From contig JAEZIL010000230.1 of NCBI GenBank assembly GCA_023436685.1, positions 1 to 7,443 of the forward strand: DNA of 7,443 bases, given 5' to 3'. The DNA comes from Bacteroidota bacterium (lineage in GTDB: Bacteria > Bacteroidota > Bacteroidia > Chitinophagales > Chitinophagaceae). The notes under the pieces were generated by a model. It was given only the letters and a program-made list of their open reading frames with translations, was not told the DNA's origin and did not search any database. Positions 1 to 5,742 of the stretch are shown here, piece by piece. A program made the translations under genes and the position numbers. Numbering within the stretch: the first letter of the stretch is position 1; every line of letters starts with the position of its first letter.

Positions 1-153
1 GGACAACCGTTGAAATACGGCACCTTTGGTTTTACCCTCTTTATTTTTAAATGCACTGCTTGTGTAGCCCGGCGTGCGTGCAAATTGCGCAAATGCGGCA
101 TTACCTATCAATAGTGCTGCTATTAGCAGACTGAAAGCTCTTGTGAATTTCAT
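1..153 (-). CDS. Exported protein of unknown family, N-terminal part only
   Basis: The reading frame begins at an ATG (complement of 151-153) and stays open to the left edge, giving 51 residues, so the C-terminal part lies outside the window. The first 23 residues form a clear Sec signal peptide: MKFTRAF, then a hydrophobic run of Leu, Ile and Ala, ending in AFA before Gln23, a typical signal peptidase I site. The visible mature part (about 29 residues, rich in Lys, Thr, Gly and Ser) matches no family I recognise. The gene is divergent from the sigma factor gene, with about 150 bp between the two starts, so it should have its own promoter there. Export is well supported; function is unknown. 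Confidence 0.7.
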   Translation of the reverse strand, partial: MKFTRAFSLLIAALLIGNAAFAQFARTPGYTSSAFKNKEGKTKGAVFQRLS

Positions 154-305
154 TAGTATTTACCGGTTATACAGGGTTAAAGTAAAAGCAAAAAAACCAC
201 TTATGCAAGTACCGTATATACCAGTCATTTGAGAAAATTTATCTTACCACTGTGATATTTTATCTTGTATAGCGACTAATAGTGAGTACTTCCTTACTAA
301 ACATA

Positions 306-803
306 ATGGATAATAATCTTCAGGATAGGTTTATTGAAATAATTAAACAGCATGAAGGGCTGATATATAAAGTATGTACAGTTTACACCAGCGATAGTGA
401 AACATGTAAAGATATGTTTCAGGAAATAGTACTACAGGCATGGAGCGCATACCCTCGCTTTGGCAATAATGCCAAAGTTAGTACATGGCTTTATCGTATA
501 GCATTGAATACAGCTATAACCCACTTAAGAAAAGAGAAAAAGCATGCAAGTACAAGTAAGCTAGATGACCAACTTCAATTTTATGCACACGTTGAACACC
601 AACGCGATGAAGAATACAAAATGATGCATAAGCTAATAGAGCACCTGCCCCCTCTAGATAAAGCGCTTATATTATTATACCTGGAAGACAAGAGCCATGC
701 AGAAATAAGTGACATTCTTGGTATAAGCAATAGTAATGTTTCCACACGCCTAATGAGGATACGCGAAAAACTAAAAAAACAAGTAAGACCACTTTTTCAA
801 TAA
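306..803 (+). CDS. ECF-type RNA polymerase sigma factor (sigma-70 family)
   Basis: This encodes a 165-residue extracytoplasmic-function sigma factor, which directs RNA polymerase to a dedicated promoter set. Counting from the ATG at 306, region 2 covers about residues 12-80, with an acidic DMFQEIVLQAW helix and the STWLYRIALNTAITHLRKEKK segment typical of core binding and -10 recognition. Region 4 covers about residues 105-158, with a helix-turn-helix around AEISDILGISNSNVSTRL. The length is normal for the family. The frame is also open upstream to a GTG at 282, which would add MSTSLLNI. I prefer the ATG because no ribosome site supports the GTG, and the GTG lies within a small hairpin (280-286 pairing with 293-299) that fits an untranslated leader. 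The membrane protein gene follows after 17 bp, probably in the same transcript and possibly as its regulator. Confidence 0.9.
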   Translation: MDNNLQDRFIEIIKQHEGLIYKVCTVYTSDSETCKDMFQEIVLQAWSAYPRFGNNAKVSTWLYRIALNTAITHLRKEKKHASTSKLDDQLQFYAHVEHQRDEEYKMMHKLIEHLPPLDKALILLYLEDKSHAEISDILGISNSNVSTRLMRIREKLKKQVRPLFQ

Positions 804-820
804 CAACAAATAAAACACAT

Positions 821-1444
821 ATGGAACTAGAAGCAATGAAACAAATATGGCAACGCTACGATGAAAATGTGCAGAAAAACAATTCATTGAACGATACGAT
901 AATCAAGAAAATGCTACAGCAAAACTCAAAGAATATTATAAGCAAAATGATAGGCTTTGAATACCTGAACCTTACAATAAGTGGAATTCTTACCTTGCTA
1001 TTGCTGGCGGGAGGATACTATTTCCTACACTTACCTGGTGTTGAAGGCATATTAACATTGTGCTACTTTGTTTCGCTGGTTTGTGCTGCTACCGCCTTAC
1101 TTGCAAATATGTATATGATTTATTTTCTCAACAACACCGATCTATCCAAACCTGTGGCTGATAATCTTATACGGATGGACAAACTCACACGCTTTACCAC
1201 ACAAAGCAAAATATTCAACCTTATATTGCTGCCAATATTTGTTTTAGCCACCGTTCCGGTTGGAAGGAAACTAGTCTACAATGAAAATATATTTGAGAAA
1301 ATGCACTTCTGGTGGCCTCTTCTTCTCGCAGCATTAACCCTGGGTGTAATAGCCACTGTATTATTATATCGCACATTTTACACTAACAGGGTGAAAGCAA
1401 TAAAGGAAAACCTTAATGAAATTGAAAGCTATGAACACTACTAA
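821..1444 (+). CDS. Four-helix membrane protein, possible partner of the sigma factor
   Basis: This 207-residue protein has no enzymatic motif I can recognise. Residues 1-45 are polar and probably cytoplasmic (MELEAMKQIWQRYDE..., then an amphipathic stretch with KKMLQQNSKNIISKM). Four hydrophobic segments follow at about 48-70, 75-103, 130-150 and 163-184, and the protein ends in a charged tail. Proteins with this LExMKxIW N-terminus and several membrane helices are, from memory, often encoded directly after ECF sigma genes in Bacteroidota. The start codon lies 17 bp after the sigma stop, so co-transcription is likely. A cytoplasmic N-terminal segment tethered to the membrane could sequester the sigma factor, but no zinc-finger anti-sigma motif (HxxxCxxC) is present. 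That role is therefore inference from position only; an unrelated membrane protein remains possible. Confidence 0.75.
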   Translation: MELEAMKQIWQRYDENVQKNNSLNDTIIKKMLQQNSKNIISKMIGFEYLNLTISGILTLLLLAGGYYFLHLPGVEGILTLCYFVSLVCAATALLANMYMIYFLNNTDLSKPVADNLIRMDKLTRFTTQSKIFNLILLPIFVLATVPVGRKLVYNENIFEKMHFWWPLLLAALTLGVIATVLLYRTFYTNRVKAIKENLNEIESYEHY

Positions 1445-1487
1445 TGGGCATAGTTTTTAAGCCTATCTTATATCAACACACAACAAT

Positions 1488-1973
1488 ATGAAAAATAAAA
1501 AAAATCAGTCGAAGCTCAGGAAATTCTTTGACAGGTTTTCAAATAAAGCTACAAAAGCCACAGGCAGTCCTGTGGCTTTTATTTTAGCTTCGCTTACCAT
1601 ATTAGTATGGGCAATATCCGGGCCATTATTCGGCTTTTCCGAAACATGGCAGTTGGTTATAAATACAGGCACCACAATTATTACCTTCCTTATGGTATTT
1701 GTAATACAACAGTCGCAAAACAAGGATACCATGGCTTTGCACCTTAAGTTGAATGAATTGATAGCCGCCACAAAAACTGCCAGCAACAGATTAATAGATA
1801 TCGAGGACCTTACCGAAAATGAACTGGAGACAATTAAAATGTATTACATCAAATTATCTAAACTAGCCAAAAATGAGAATGATATACACGCCACCCACTC
1901 GCTGGATGAAGCTGTAGATAATACCGAACAAAAAAGAGAAAATAGAACCGAAAAGGAACATGACAATGAATAA
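1488..1973 (+). CDS. Low-affinity iron permease family membrane protein (PF04120-like)
   Basis: This 161-residue protein has the signature of the low-affinity iron permease family: a basic N-terminus (KLRKFFDRFSNKAT), ATGSPVAFILA leading into the first helix (about 27-46), GPLFGFSETWQLVINTGTTI, a second helix (about 54-75), and then VIQQSQNKDTMALHLKLNELI. The cytoplasmic tail from about 80 is helical. Its last 25 residues (NTEQKRENRTEKEHDNE and preceding residues) are highly charged and probably disordered. The family name comes from yeast Fet4, but bacterial members have only two helices and no demonstrated transport, so iron uptake should not be assumed. It starts 43 bp after the membrane protein gene, on the same strand, so it may share that transcript. 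A strong terminator-like hairpin lies within codons 22-31. Confidence 0.88.
   Translation: MKNKKNQSKLRKFFDRFSNKATKATGSPVAFILASLTILVWAISGPLFGFSETWQLVINTGTTIITFLMVFVIQQSQNKDTMALHLKLNELIAATKTASNRLIDIEDLTENELETIKMYYIKLSKLAKNENDIHATHSLDEAVDNTEQKRENRTEKEHDNE
1546..1590 (+). other. Terminator-like hairpin inside the iron permease family CDS
   Basis: A perfect 12-bp inverted repeat, AAAAGCCACAGG (1553-1564) and CCTGTGGCTTTT (1569-1580), encloses the four-base loop CAGT and is followed by ATTTTA. An outer pairing of AAGCT (1546-1550) with AGCTT (1586-1590) could lengthen the structure across a small internal loop. It lies 66-93 bases into the coding sequence. In shape it resembles a Rho-independent terminator, although the U-run after the stem is short and interrupted. 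Ribosomes translating this segment would keep it open, so any effect should depend on translation. The structure is seen directly; a function is inference. Confidence 0.6.
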
Positions 1974-2045
1974 ATTAAACGTTAAATAGTGCCGGTTAAA
2001 TAAACTCATTGAACTCAAAAACATCTAACTATAAAATCTTTTTCT

Positions 2046-2402
2046 ATGAGAATGATAAACAAAAGCATAATAATGGCTGGCACTCTAATGTTGCTTGCAG
2101 CTACAAACAGTACAGCGCAAGTCATTGTAAACATACGTCCATCAAAGCCCACAGTAGTTGTCAATAGACCCGCTATGCCTGCGCCGGGATATGTTTGGGT
2201 TGATGAAGACTGGGAACCACGCGATAATGGTTACGTTTGGCATGGAGGTTACTGGGCTGCCCCGCCGAGGACGCAAGCGGTTTGGGTACCTGGCTACTGG
2301 GAAGAGAGGCATAATGGTAAGCATAATGGTCGTGGCAAAGGACATAAAAAAGGTCGTGGCAAAGGACATGGATATGTTTGGGTACCAGGCCATTGGAGGT
2401 AA
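2046..2402 (+). CDS. Exported YXWGXW-repeat protein
   Basis: This 118-residue protein has a Sec signal peptide of about 24 residues (hydrophobic core IIMAGTLMLLAA, cleavage after STA before Gln25). The mature protein carries four aromatic repeats of the YXWGXW type: YVWVDEDW (49-56), YVWHGGYW (63-70), AVWVPGYW (78-85) and YVWVPGHW (110-117). Between the third and fourth lies a basic, Gly/His/Lys-rich insert (89-108) made of tandem HNGK and GRGKGHKK units. Such proteins are periplasmic or outer-membrane associated and of unknown biochemical role. A second in-frame ATG at 2052 would remove two residues and cannot be excluded. The CAP-domain gene starts four bases after its stop codon, so the two are almost certainly co-transcribed. 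Confidence 0.85.
   Translation: MRMINKSIIMAGTLMLLAATNSTAQVIVNIRPSKPTVVVNRPAMPAPGYVWVDEDWEPRDNGYVWHGGYWAAPPRTQAVWVPGYWEERHNGKHNGRGKGHKKGRGKGHGYVWVPGHWR
2309..2369 (+). repeat. Short tandem repeats encoding a basic Gly/His/Lys linker
   Basis: Two adjacent exact repeat pairs lie within the YXWGXW gene. GCATAATGGT occurs at 2309-2318 and 2321-2330 (12-base period, encoding HNGK-type units). GGTCGTGGCAAAGGACAT occurs at 2328-2345 and 2352-2369 (24-base period, encoding GRGKGHKK-type units). Both periods are multiples of three, so copy-number change would keep the frame. The flanking aromatic motifs are also similar at DNA level: TTTGGGTACC occurs at both 2281-2290 and 2377-2386, which fits growth of the gene by internal duplication. 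Confidence 0.8.
2395..2400 (+). promoter_or_regulatory. Strong Shine-Dalgarno site for the CAP-domain gene
   Basis: GGAGGT ends six bases before the ATG at 2407 and overlaps the last Trp and Arg codons and the stop (TGG AGG TAA) of the YXWGXW gene. It matches the core complement of the 16S rRNA 3' end and settles the choice of 2407 as the start codon. None of the other starts in this window has a comparable site. Its position within the end of the upstream gene suggests translational coupling. Confidence 0.7.
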
Positions 2403-2406
2403 CTAT

Positions 2407-2865
2407 ATGAAGAATACAGTATTAATGATTGCAATGCTAATGATTTGCACTGCTACCAGGGCACAAAGTATTGATACAACCCAAATGATTGAGCAATTGA
2501 ATAAAATGCGTGCTGAAGGGTGTAAATGCGGCAACATATACATGGCAGCTGTGCCGCCATTGAAGTGGAATGAAACTCTTGAAAAAGCAGCTTTGGAACA
2601 TAGCGAATATATGGCTAAGATAAAGGTATTAAAGCATCAAGGCGCTGATGGTAGTAAAGCAGGTGACCGTATTACCCAAAACGGGTATAATTGGCGGACT
2701 TATGGAGAAAATGTTGCAATGGGGCCTGAAACAATAACTGCAGTTGTGGAGCTGTGGAAGAATAGCCCGTCACACTGTAAGAATATAATGAATCCTGCGT
2801 TTACAGAAATCGGAGCAGCTAAAACGGGGAAATACTGGACACAAGTATTTGCAACACCACGATAA
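2407..2865 (+). CDS. Exported CAP/SCP-domain protein (PR-1-like family)
   Basis: This 152-residue protein has a signal peptide of about 19 residues (cleavage near TRA before Gln20) and then a single CAP domain filling the rest. Family landmarks are all visible: LNKMRAEG near the start, PLKWNETLEKAALEHSEYMA, His77 in KHQG, Glu101 in the GEN motif, Glu115 in VVELW, His123 in SPSH, and NIMNPAFTEIG followed by a WTQVFA strand. His77, Glu101, Glu115 and His123 make up the usual His/Glu/Glu/His cavity. Cys39, Cys41 and Cys124 may form a disulfide after export. Bacterial CAP proteins are extracytoplasmic and mostly of unknown activity. The frame is open upstream to 2158, but that stretch overlaps the YXWGXW gene, whereas the ATG at 2407 has a good ribosome site and is followed by a signal peptide. 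Confidence 0.9.
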   Translation: MKNTVLMIAMLMICTATRAQSIDTTQMIEQLNKMRAEGCKCGNIYMAAVPPLKWNETLEKAALEHSEYMAKIKVLKHQGADGSKAGDRITQNGYNWRTYGENVAMGPETITAVVELWKNSPSHCKNIMNPAFTEIGAAKTGKYWTQVFATPR

Positions 2866-2905
2866 AAGAAGAAGGGCTGCCTATTAGCAGCCCTTCTTCT
2901 TTTAT
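2862..2905. terminator. Bidirectional intrinsic terminator between converging genes
   Basis: A perfect 19-bp stem (2862-2880 pairing with 2887-2905) encloses the six-base loop CTATTA. The inner part is GC-rich (GGGCTGC/GCAGCCC) and the outer part is A-rich on the left and T-rich on the right, so either strand yields a hairpin ending in a U-run. It lies between the CAP gene on the plus strand and the DUF2147 gene on the minus strand, ending 12 bases from the latter. The TAA stop of the CAP gene (2863-2865) is inside the left arm. Confidence 0.92.
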
Positions 2906-2917
2906 CTATAATATTGA

Positions 2918-3361
2918 TTAATCAGCTTTAATCCATGTGGTTGAACGCCCCAACATAGAAACGCCAATGTACCCCCTAACGTCCAGCTTGTTTCCCTCCC
3001 GGGTTATTTTGCAAGAATAAGTCTTACCATTTTTAGGGTCGTAAATTGTTCCATTTTCATACAAATTATCATCAGTTTTCTTAAAACCTTTAAGTATAAC
3101 AAGGCCAACAATAGGTTGACTTCTTTTAGACTCATCAGGGTTCCTGGCGTCTACTTTAGGTTTACCGTCGCGGTTGGGCACTTTTAACCACTCTACCTTA
3201 CCATAAAATTTATTATCTCTACTCTTATAAATATGAACTTTAGCAGTTTTGTCTTCATTGTACCAACCACCTTCCAGAGGATCTGATTGAGCGAAAGCAA
3301 CACTTGCAAAACAGGTACAGAACAGAGTGAATAACAAACGAAACGAAAAATTCCTTAGCAT
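2918..3361 (-). CDS. Exported DUF2147 family protein
   Basis: This 147-residue protein has a signal peptide of about 24 residues (SFRLLFTLF...; cleavage at AFA before Gln25). The mature part is a single DUF2147 domain, a small beta-rich fold of the lipocalin type. Recognisable parts are GGWYNEDKTAKVHIY near the start, KFYGKVEWLKVPN, LVILKGFKK, GTIYDPKNGKTYSCKI, and the C-terminal DVRGYIGVSMLGRSTTW block, which is the strongest signature. The length is normal for the family. Its biochemical role is unknown. It starts 75 bp downstream of the GIN-domain gene and may be transcribed with it or from its own promoter; I could not identify a convincing promoter in the gap. The bidirectional terminator lies just past its stop. 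Confidence 0.9.
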   Translation of the reverse strand: MLRNFSFRLLFTLFCTCFASVAFAQSDPLEGGWYNEDKTAKVHIYKSRDNKFYGKVEWLKVPNRDGKPKVDARNPDESKRSQPIVGLVILKGFKKTDDNLYENGTIYDPKNGKTYSCKITREGNKLDVRGYIGVSMLGRSTTWIKAD

Positions 3362-3436
3362 GGGTCTAAAAATTTACCTATGCTTAAATTAATTAAAATT
3401 TGTGGTTAATAGCACAGAATTTTGTTAATATTATAC

Positions 3437-4171
3437 CTACTTAGCGGGCTCTACCGATCCCGGCCCTGTAATGCTGGATGAAACAGTAGGCTTACCCCTA
3501 TAACTAATATCGCCGGCACCTGTTATAGACGCATTGAGCGTTTCCAATGCTGTAATTTTAATATCTCCAGCGCCTGTCACTGCCGCAGTAGCAGACTTTG
3601 CCTGTAGCCCATAAGCCTTTACGTCGCCCATACCGGTTATACGTATATCAACCTGATTCACCGTACCAGACTTTACAGTTACATCTCCGGCTCCAGATAC
3701 CTTAGCAACAAACTTGTTTGTATTGATGCCTTCAATATCTACATCTCCTGCACCTGTTACATCAAGGTCAAATGTTTCGCCCACAATTATGCCATTTATA
3801 TTTGCCTCTCCAGCCCCGGATATTGCAACCGCTCTTAACCGGGGCACACTGATCTCGGCAATTATATCTTCATCGGTTGAGAAATGAAAAAATTTATCGG
3901 TGTATAAGCGCAATACCCCATTCTTCACTTCCGTCTTTATGTCTTTTAATAAATTTCCCTGTGCTTTTATTTGTAATGAGGGACTTTCAGTACTGCTTAC
4001 AACATGGATATTGGCCTGAAGGGGCATGTCAATATCTATTGCGTTAAACGGCTGTGTAACTCGTGAATCTGTTTGCACATCACCTTTCCCTCTTACAATC
4101 TTTCGTTTGCACGATGTGCATACAGCTACCAGTATCACAAGCCCCAGCAAGTAATAAACAAAGTTTTTCAT
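3437..4171 (-). CDS. Lipoprotein with GIN-type beta-helix domain (DUF2807)
   Basis: This 244-residue protein begins with a lipoprotein signal: a hydrophobic stretch (YYLLGLVILVAV), then CTSC with the likely lipidated Cys21. The rest fits the GIN domain family (DUF2807, often annotated as auto-transporter adhesin head). FNAIDIDMPLQANI and the following strand form the entry region. A regular ladder of [ST]GxG turns follows, beginning at residues 118, 139, 159, 179, 199, 217 and 235, mostly 18-21 residues apart, as expected for coils of a right-handed beta-helix. Several rungs read GAGDV or GAGDI. It is probably anchored on the cell envelope; binding partners are unknown. It begins 26 bp after the small CxxC gene and could be the last or next-to-last gene of the oxidase operon transcript, although nothing in it suggests a respiratory role. 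Confidence 0.9.
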   Translation of the reverse strand: MKNFVYYLLGLVILVAVCTSCKRKIVRGKGDVQTDSRVTQPFNAIDIDMPLQANIHVVSSTESPSLQIKAQGNLLKDIKTEVKNGVLRLYTDKFFHFSTDEDIIAEISVPRLRAVAISGAGEANINGIIVGETFDLDVTGAGDVDIEGINTNKFVAKVSGAGDVTVKSGTVNQVDIRITGMGDVKAYGLQAKSATAAVTGAGDIKITALETLNASITGAGDISYRGKPTVSSSITGPGSVEPAK

Positions 4172-4197
4172 ATTGATTGAGTGAGTGTTTGTAAGAA

Positions 4198-4419
4198 TTA
4201 TATCTGCCCCCTATTATGCCGCCACCATATAAAACCTACAGTACCAATGATGGTAAGCGGTAGCGCAGCCAGATACAAGATACCTCCATTTAGGCCACGG
4301 GCGCTTTTATCATCAAGGCCCGCCGCAGTTTTGGTACATATGGCACACCCTTGTGCCTTTACCAAAGCCGGGAGCATAACCATAATCATCACAGCAACAG
4401 TGAGGAATATCTTTTTCAT
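4198..4419 (-). CDS. Small CxxC membrane protein in the cytochrome oxidase cluster
   Basis: This 73-residue protein is short but has a clear architecture. It has a signal peptide (KKIFLTVAVMIMVMLPAL, cleavage near VKA before Gln23), then CAIC with Cys25 and Cys28 at the very start of the mature chain. After a short polar loop (TKTAAGLDDKSARGLNGG) comes one membrane helix (about 47-66) and a basic end (WWRHNRGQI). After export the CxxC pair would face the periplasm, held close to the membrane. It starts 36 bp after the DUF420 gene on the same strand. From memory, similar small proteins with a GLNxGILYL motif occur in Bacteroidota near oxidase genes, without assigned function. A role in copper or thiol handling for oxidase assembly is inference from the motif and position. 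Confidence 0.75.
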   Translation of the reverse strand: MKKIFLTVAVMIMVMLPALVKAQGCAICTKTAAGLDDKSARGLNGGILYLAALPLTIIGTVGFIWWRHNRGQI

Positions 4420-4455
4420 ATATTAAAGTTAAGGCAACATAATATTTCTACCAAG

Positions 4456-4998
4456 CTATGTATAATAGGGCGATATCATGAGGTAAACAACAACGCCTGT
4501 TATACTTACATACAGCCACAAAGGGAAAGTGTACCTTGTTAGTTTTTTATGCTTATCAAACTCTCCTGTTAGTGCCCTGTAAGCTGTATAGAGAATAAAC
4601 GGCAGTATAATAGCGGCCAGGAATATATGCGTTATGAGAATAAAGAAATATACATAGCGTATACTACCCTCTCCCCCGAATCTTGTATCGCCAGCGAGAA
4701 GGTGATGTGCAATGTAAGAGACCAGGAACAAAGCCGAAAGTATAATAGCCGCTATCATAAGCTTTTTATGCATTACATAATTCTTGTTCTTAACTGTTAT
4801 AAGCCCAGCGATAAGCAAAACAGACACACAAGAATTGATTATGGCGTTTATCAGTGCAAATACATGAACATCAAAACCCAGGTTTACTTTTAATTGCACT
4901 CTTGAAAGAATTACTACAGCTGCAAATACCACAAACGATGCGGTATATATCAGCAACCTTGCATTCTTGTCATTCTTTTTAAGTACGGGAGACAACAT
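4456..4998 (-). CDS. DUF420 family membrane protein, probable oxidase assembly factor
   Basis: This 180-residue protein has five predicted membrane helices (about 15-33, 45-67, 80-100, 115-138 and 155-175). Histidines lie in or near the helices (His45, His77, His98, His99, His124), with the family-like segments MHKKLMIAAIILSALFLVSY and LLAGDTRFGGEG. This matches DUF420, the family of Bacillus YozB and staphylococcal CtaM, which are linked to making functional heme-A oxidases. The frame is open to a TTG at 5031, but that would overlap the SCO gene by 32 bases and add a Lys/Arg-rich stretch. The ATG at 4998, one base after the SCO stop (TAA T ATG), is the better start and implies translational coupling. 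Its place after SCO in an oxidase operon agrees with an assembly role. Confidence 0.88.
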   Translation of the reverse strand: MLSPVLKKNDKNARLLIYTASFVVFAAVVILSRVQLKVNLGFDVHVFALINAIINSCVSVLLIAGLITVKNKNYVMHKKLMIAAIILSALFLVSYIAHHLLAGDTRFGGEGSIRYVYFFILITHIFLAAIILPFILYTAYRALTGEFDKHKKLTRYTFPLWLYVSITGVVVYLMISPYYT

Positions 4999-4999
4999 A

Positions 5000-5725
5000 T
5001 TATTTTCTATTTCTTTTCTTTTTCTTTTCAAGTGTTAACAACACGATATCGTCAGCACATCTTTTCAGATCAGCAGTATCGAGCCCGTTATAATAACCCC
5101 TTATATACCGGTCCTGATCGAGTAATACCAGCTTTTCGGTATGTACAAAATCATCGGCACCGCCATCGCCCGGTGTAGCATATACCCTCAATTCATTTCG
5201 CGCATAGTTATAAATGTCTTTTTTGGCGCCTGTTAAAAACCACCATGTGTCATGATTGGCTTTATACTTATTAGCATATGCCCTTAAGGCCTGAAAAGTA
5301 TCCCGTTCCGGGTTTACTGTTATAGAAAGAAAATGAACTGCTGTATCTAACGACCGCTCCATTTTAGGGTTTCGGCGAAAAGCTTTTTGCAGCAAGCCCA
5401 TATTAGTTGTAAGCTTAGGGCATATTGTAGGGCAACTTATAAAGAAAAAATCAACAACAAGTATCTTATTCTTCAGATCATCATTTACAGATATTTGTTT
5501 ACCAAACTGATTAGTAAGCAGAATATCGGCAACCTGGTGAAAAACAGTATCAACCTCAGTTTTCCCGTCATTTGAAATTGAGTCAATGCTGTCAGCCACA
5601 TAGTAGCCGGGAAGGTATATTTTATCTTTAGATAGTAGCCTGGCTATAAAATAAAAAGATAGCGGTAGCAAAAACGCTACCGCTATACCTATCAGAAATT
5701 TTTTACTTGAACTTCTTTTTGTCAT
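5000..5725 (-). CDS. SCO1/SenC family copper chaperone for cytochrome c oxidase
   Basis: This 241-residue protein is anchored by one N-terminal helix (about 10-31) and has a thioredoxin-like domain facing the periplasm. The copper site is intact: Cys98 and Cys102 in SCPTICP, plus the distal His195 in DFVHTEK. Other family blocks are VVDFFF before the motif, HFLSITVNPERDT (131-143), WWFLTGAKKDIYNYA (161-175) and the C-terminal LLDQDRYIRGYYNGLD. SCO proteins deliver copper to, or keep reduced, the CuA site on subunit II. Subunit II is not in this window, but subunits III and IV are directly upstream. It begins 17 bp after the subunit IV gene. The very basic C-terminus (EKKKKRNRK) is slightly unusual. 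A perfect hairpin with a U-rich tail lies within its codons 14-23. Confidence 0.94.
   Translation of the reverse strand: MTKRSSSKKFLIGIAVAFLLPLSFYFIARLLSKDKIYLPGYYVADSIDSISNDGKTEVDTVFHQVADILLTNQFGKQISVNDDLKNKILVVDFFFISCPTICPKLTTNMGLLQKAFRRNPKMERSLDTAVHFLSITVNPERDTFQALRAYANKYKANHDTWWFLTGAKKDIYNYARNELRVYATPGDGGADDFVHTEKLVLLDQDRYIRGYYNGLDTADLKRCADDIVLLTLEKKKKRNRK
5648..5686 (-). other. Terminator-like hairpin inside the SCO CDS
   Basis: On the coding (minus) strand, ATAGCGGTAGC (complement of 5676-5686), the loop GTTTTT and GCTACCGCTAT (complement of 5659-5669) form a perfect 11-bp stem. CTTTTTATTTTA follows directly, a good match to the U-tract of an intrinsic terminator. The structure lies 40-67 bases into the coding sequence, within the N-terminal membrane anchor. 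It is directly visible in the sequence. Any role in premature termination or polarity within the oxidase operon is inference. Confidence 0.6.
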
Positions 5726-5742
5726 TTGCTGATCTCAAAGCA

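Noticed and set aside
228..263. Possible Bacteroidota-type promoter (TTTG at 228-231, TATTTTAT at 256-263) before the sigma gene
   Set aside because: The second element matches TAnnTTTG poorly and the spacing is too long, so it is not distinguishable from AT-rich background.
282..305. GTG at 282 as the start of the sigma factor
   Set aside because: It has no ribosome site, adds eight residues not expected for the family, and overlaps a small leader hairpin; the ATG at 306 gives a standard N-terminus.
1981..2002. Direct repeat GTTAAATA (1981-1988 and 1995-2002) in the gap before the YXWGXW gene
   Set aside because: Eight bases in AT-rich intergenic DNA is too short to call an operator without comparison to other promoters.
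2142..2393. Antisense open frame opposite the YXWGXW gene
   Set aside because: Low-complexity composition produced by the repeats on the other strand; no start signal or family resemblance.
2158..2406. Long upstream extension of the CAP-domain reading frame
   Set aside because: It is an out-of-frame reading of the YXWGXW gene, whose repeats keep several frames open; the real start at 2407 has a Shine-Dalgarno and a signal peptide.
3813..3845. Seven-base inverted repeat GCCCCGG/CCGGGGC in the GIN-domain gene
   Set aside because: The loop is 19 bases and no U-tract follows; it is explained by coding for the GAG-rich repeats.
4999..5031. TTG at 5031 as the start of the DUF420 gene
   Set aside because: It would overlap the SCO gene by 32 bases and add a Lys/Arg-rich stretch that is only the SCO tail region read in another frame; the ATG at 4998 sits directly after the SCO stop.
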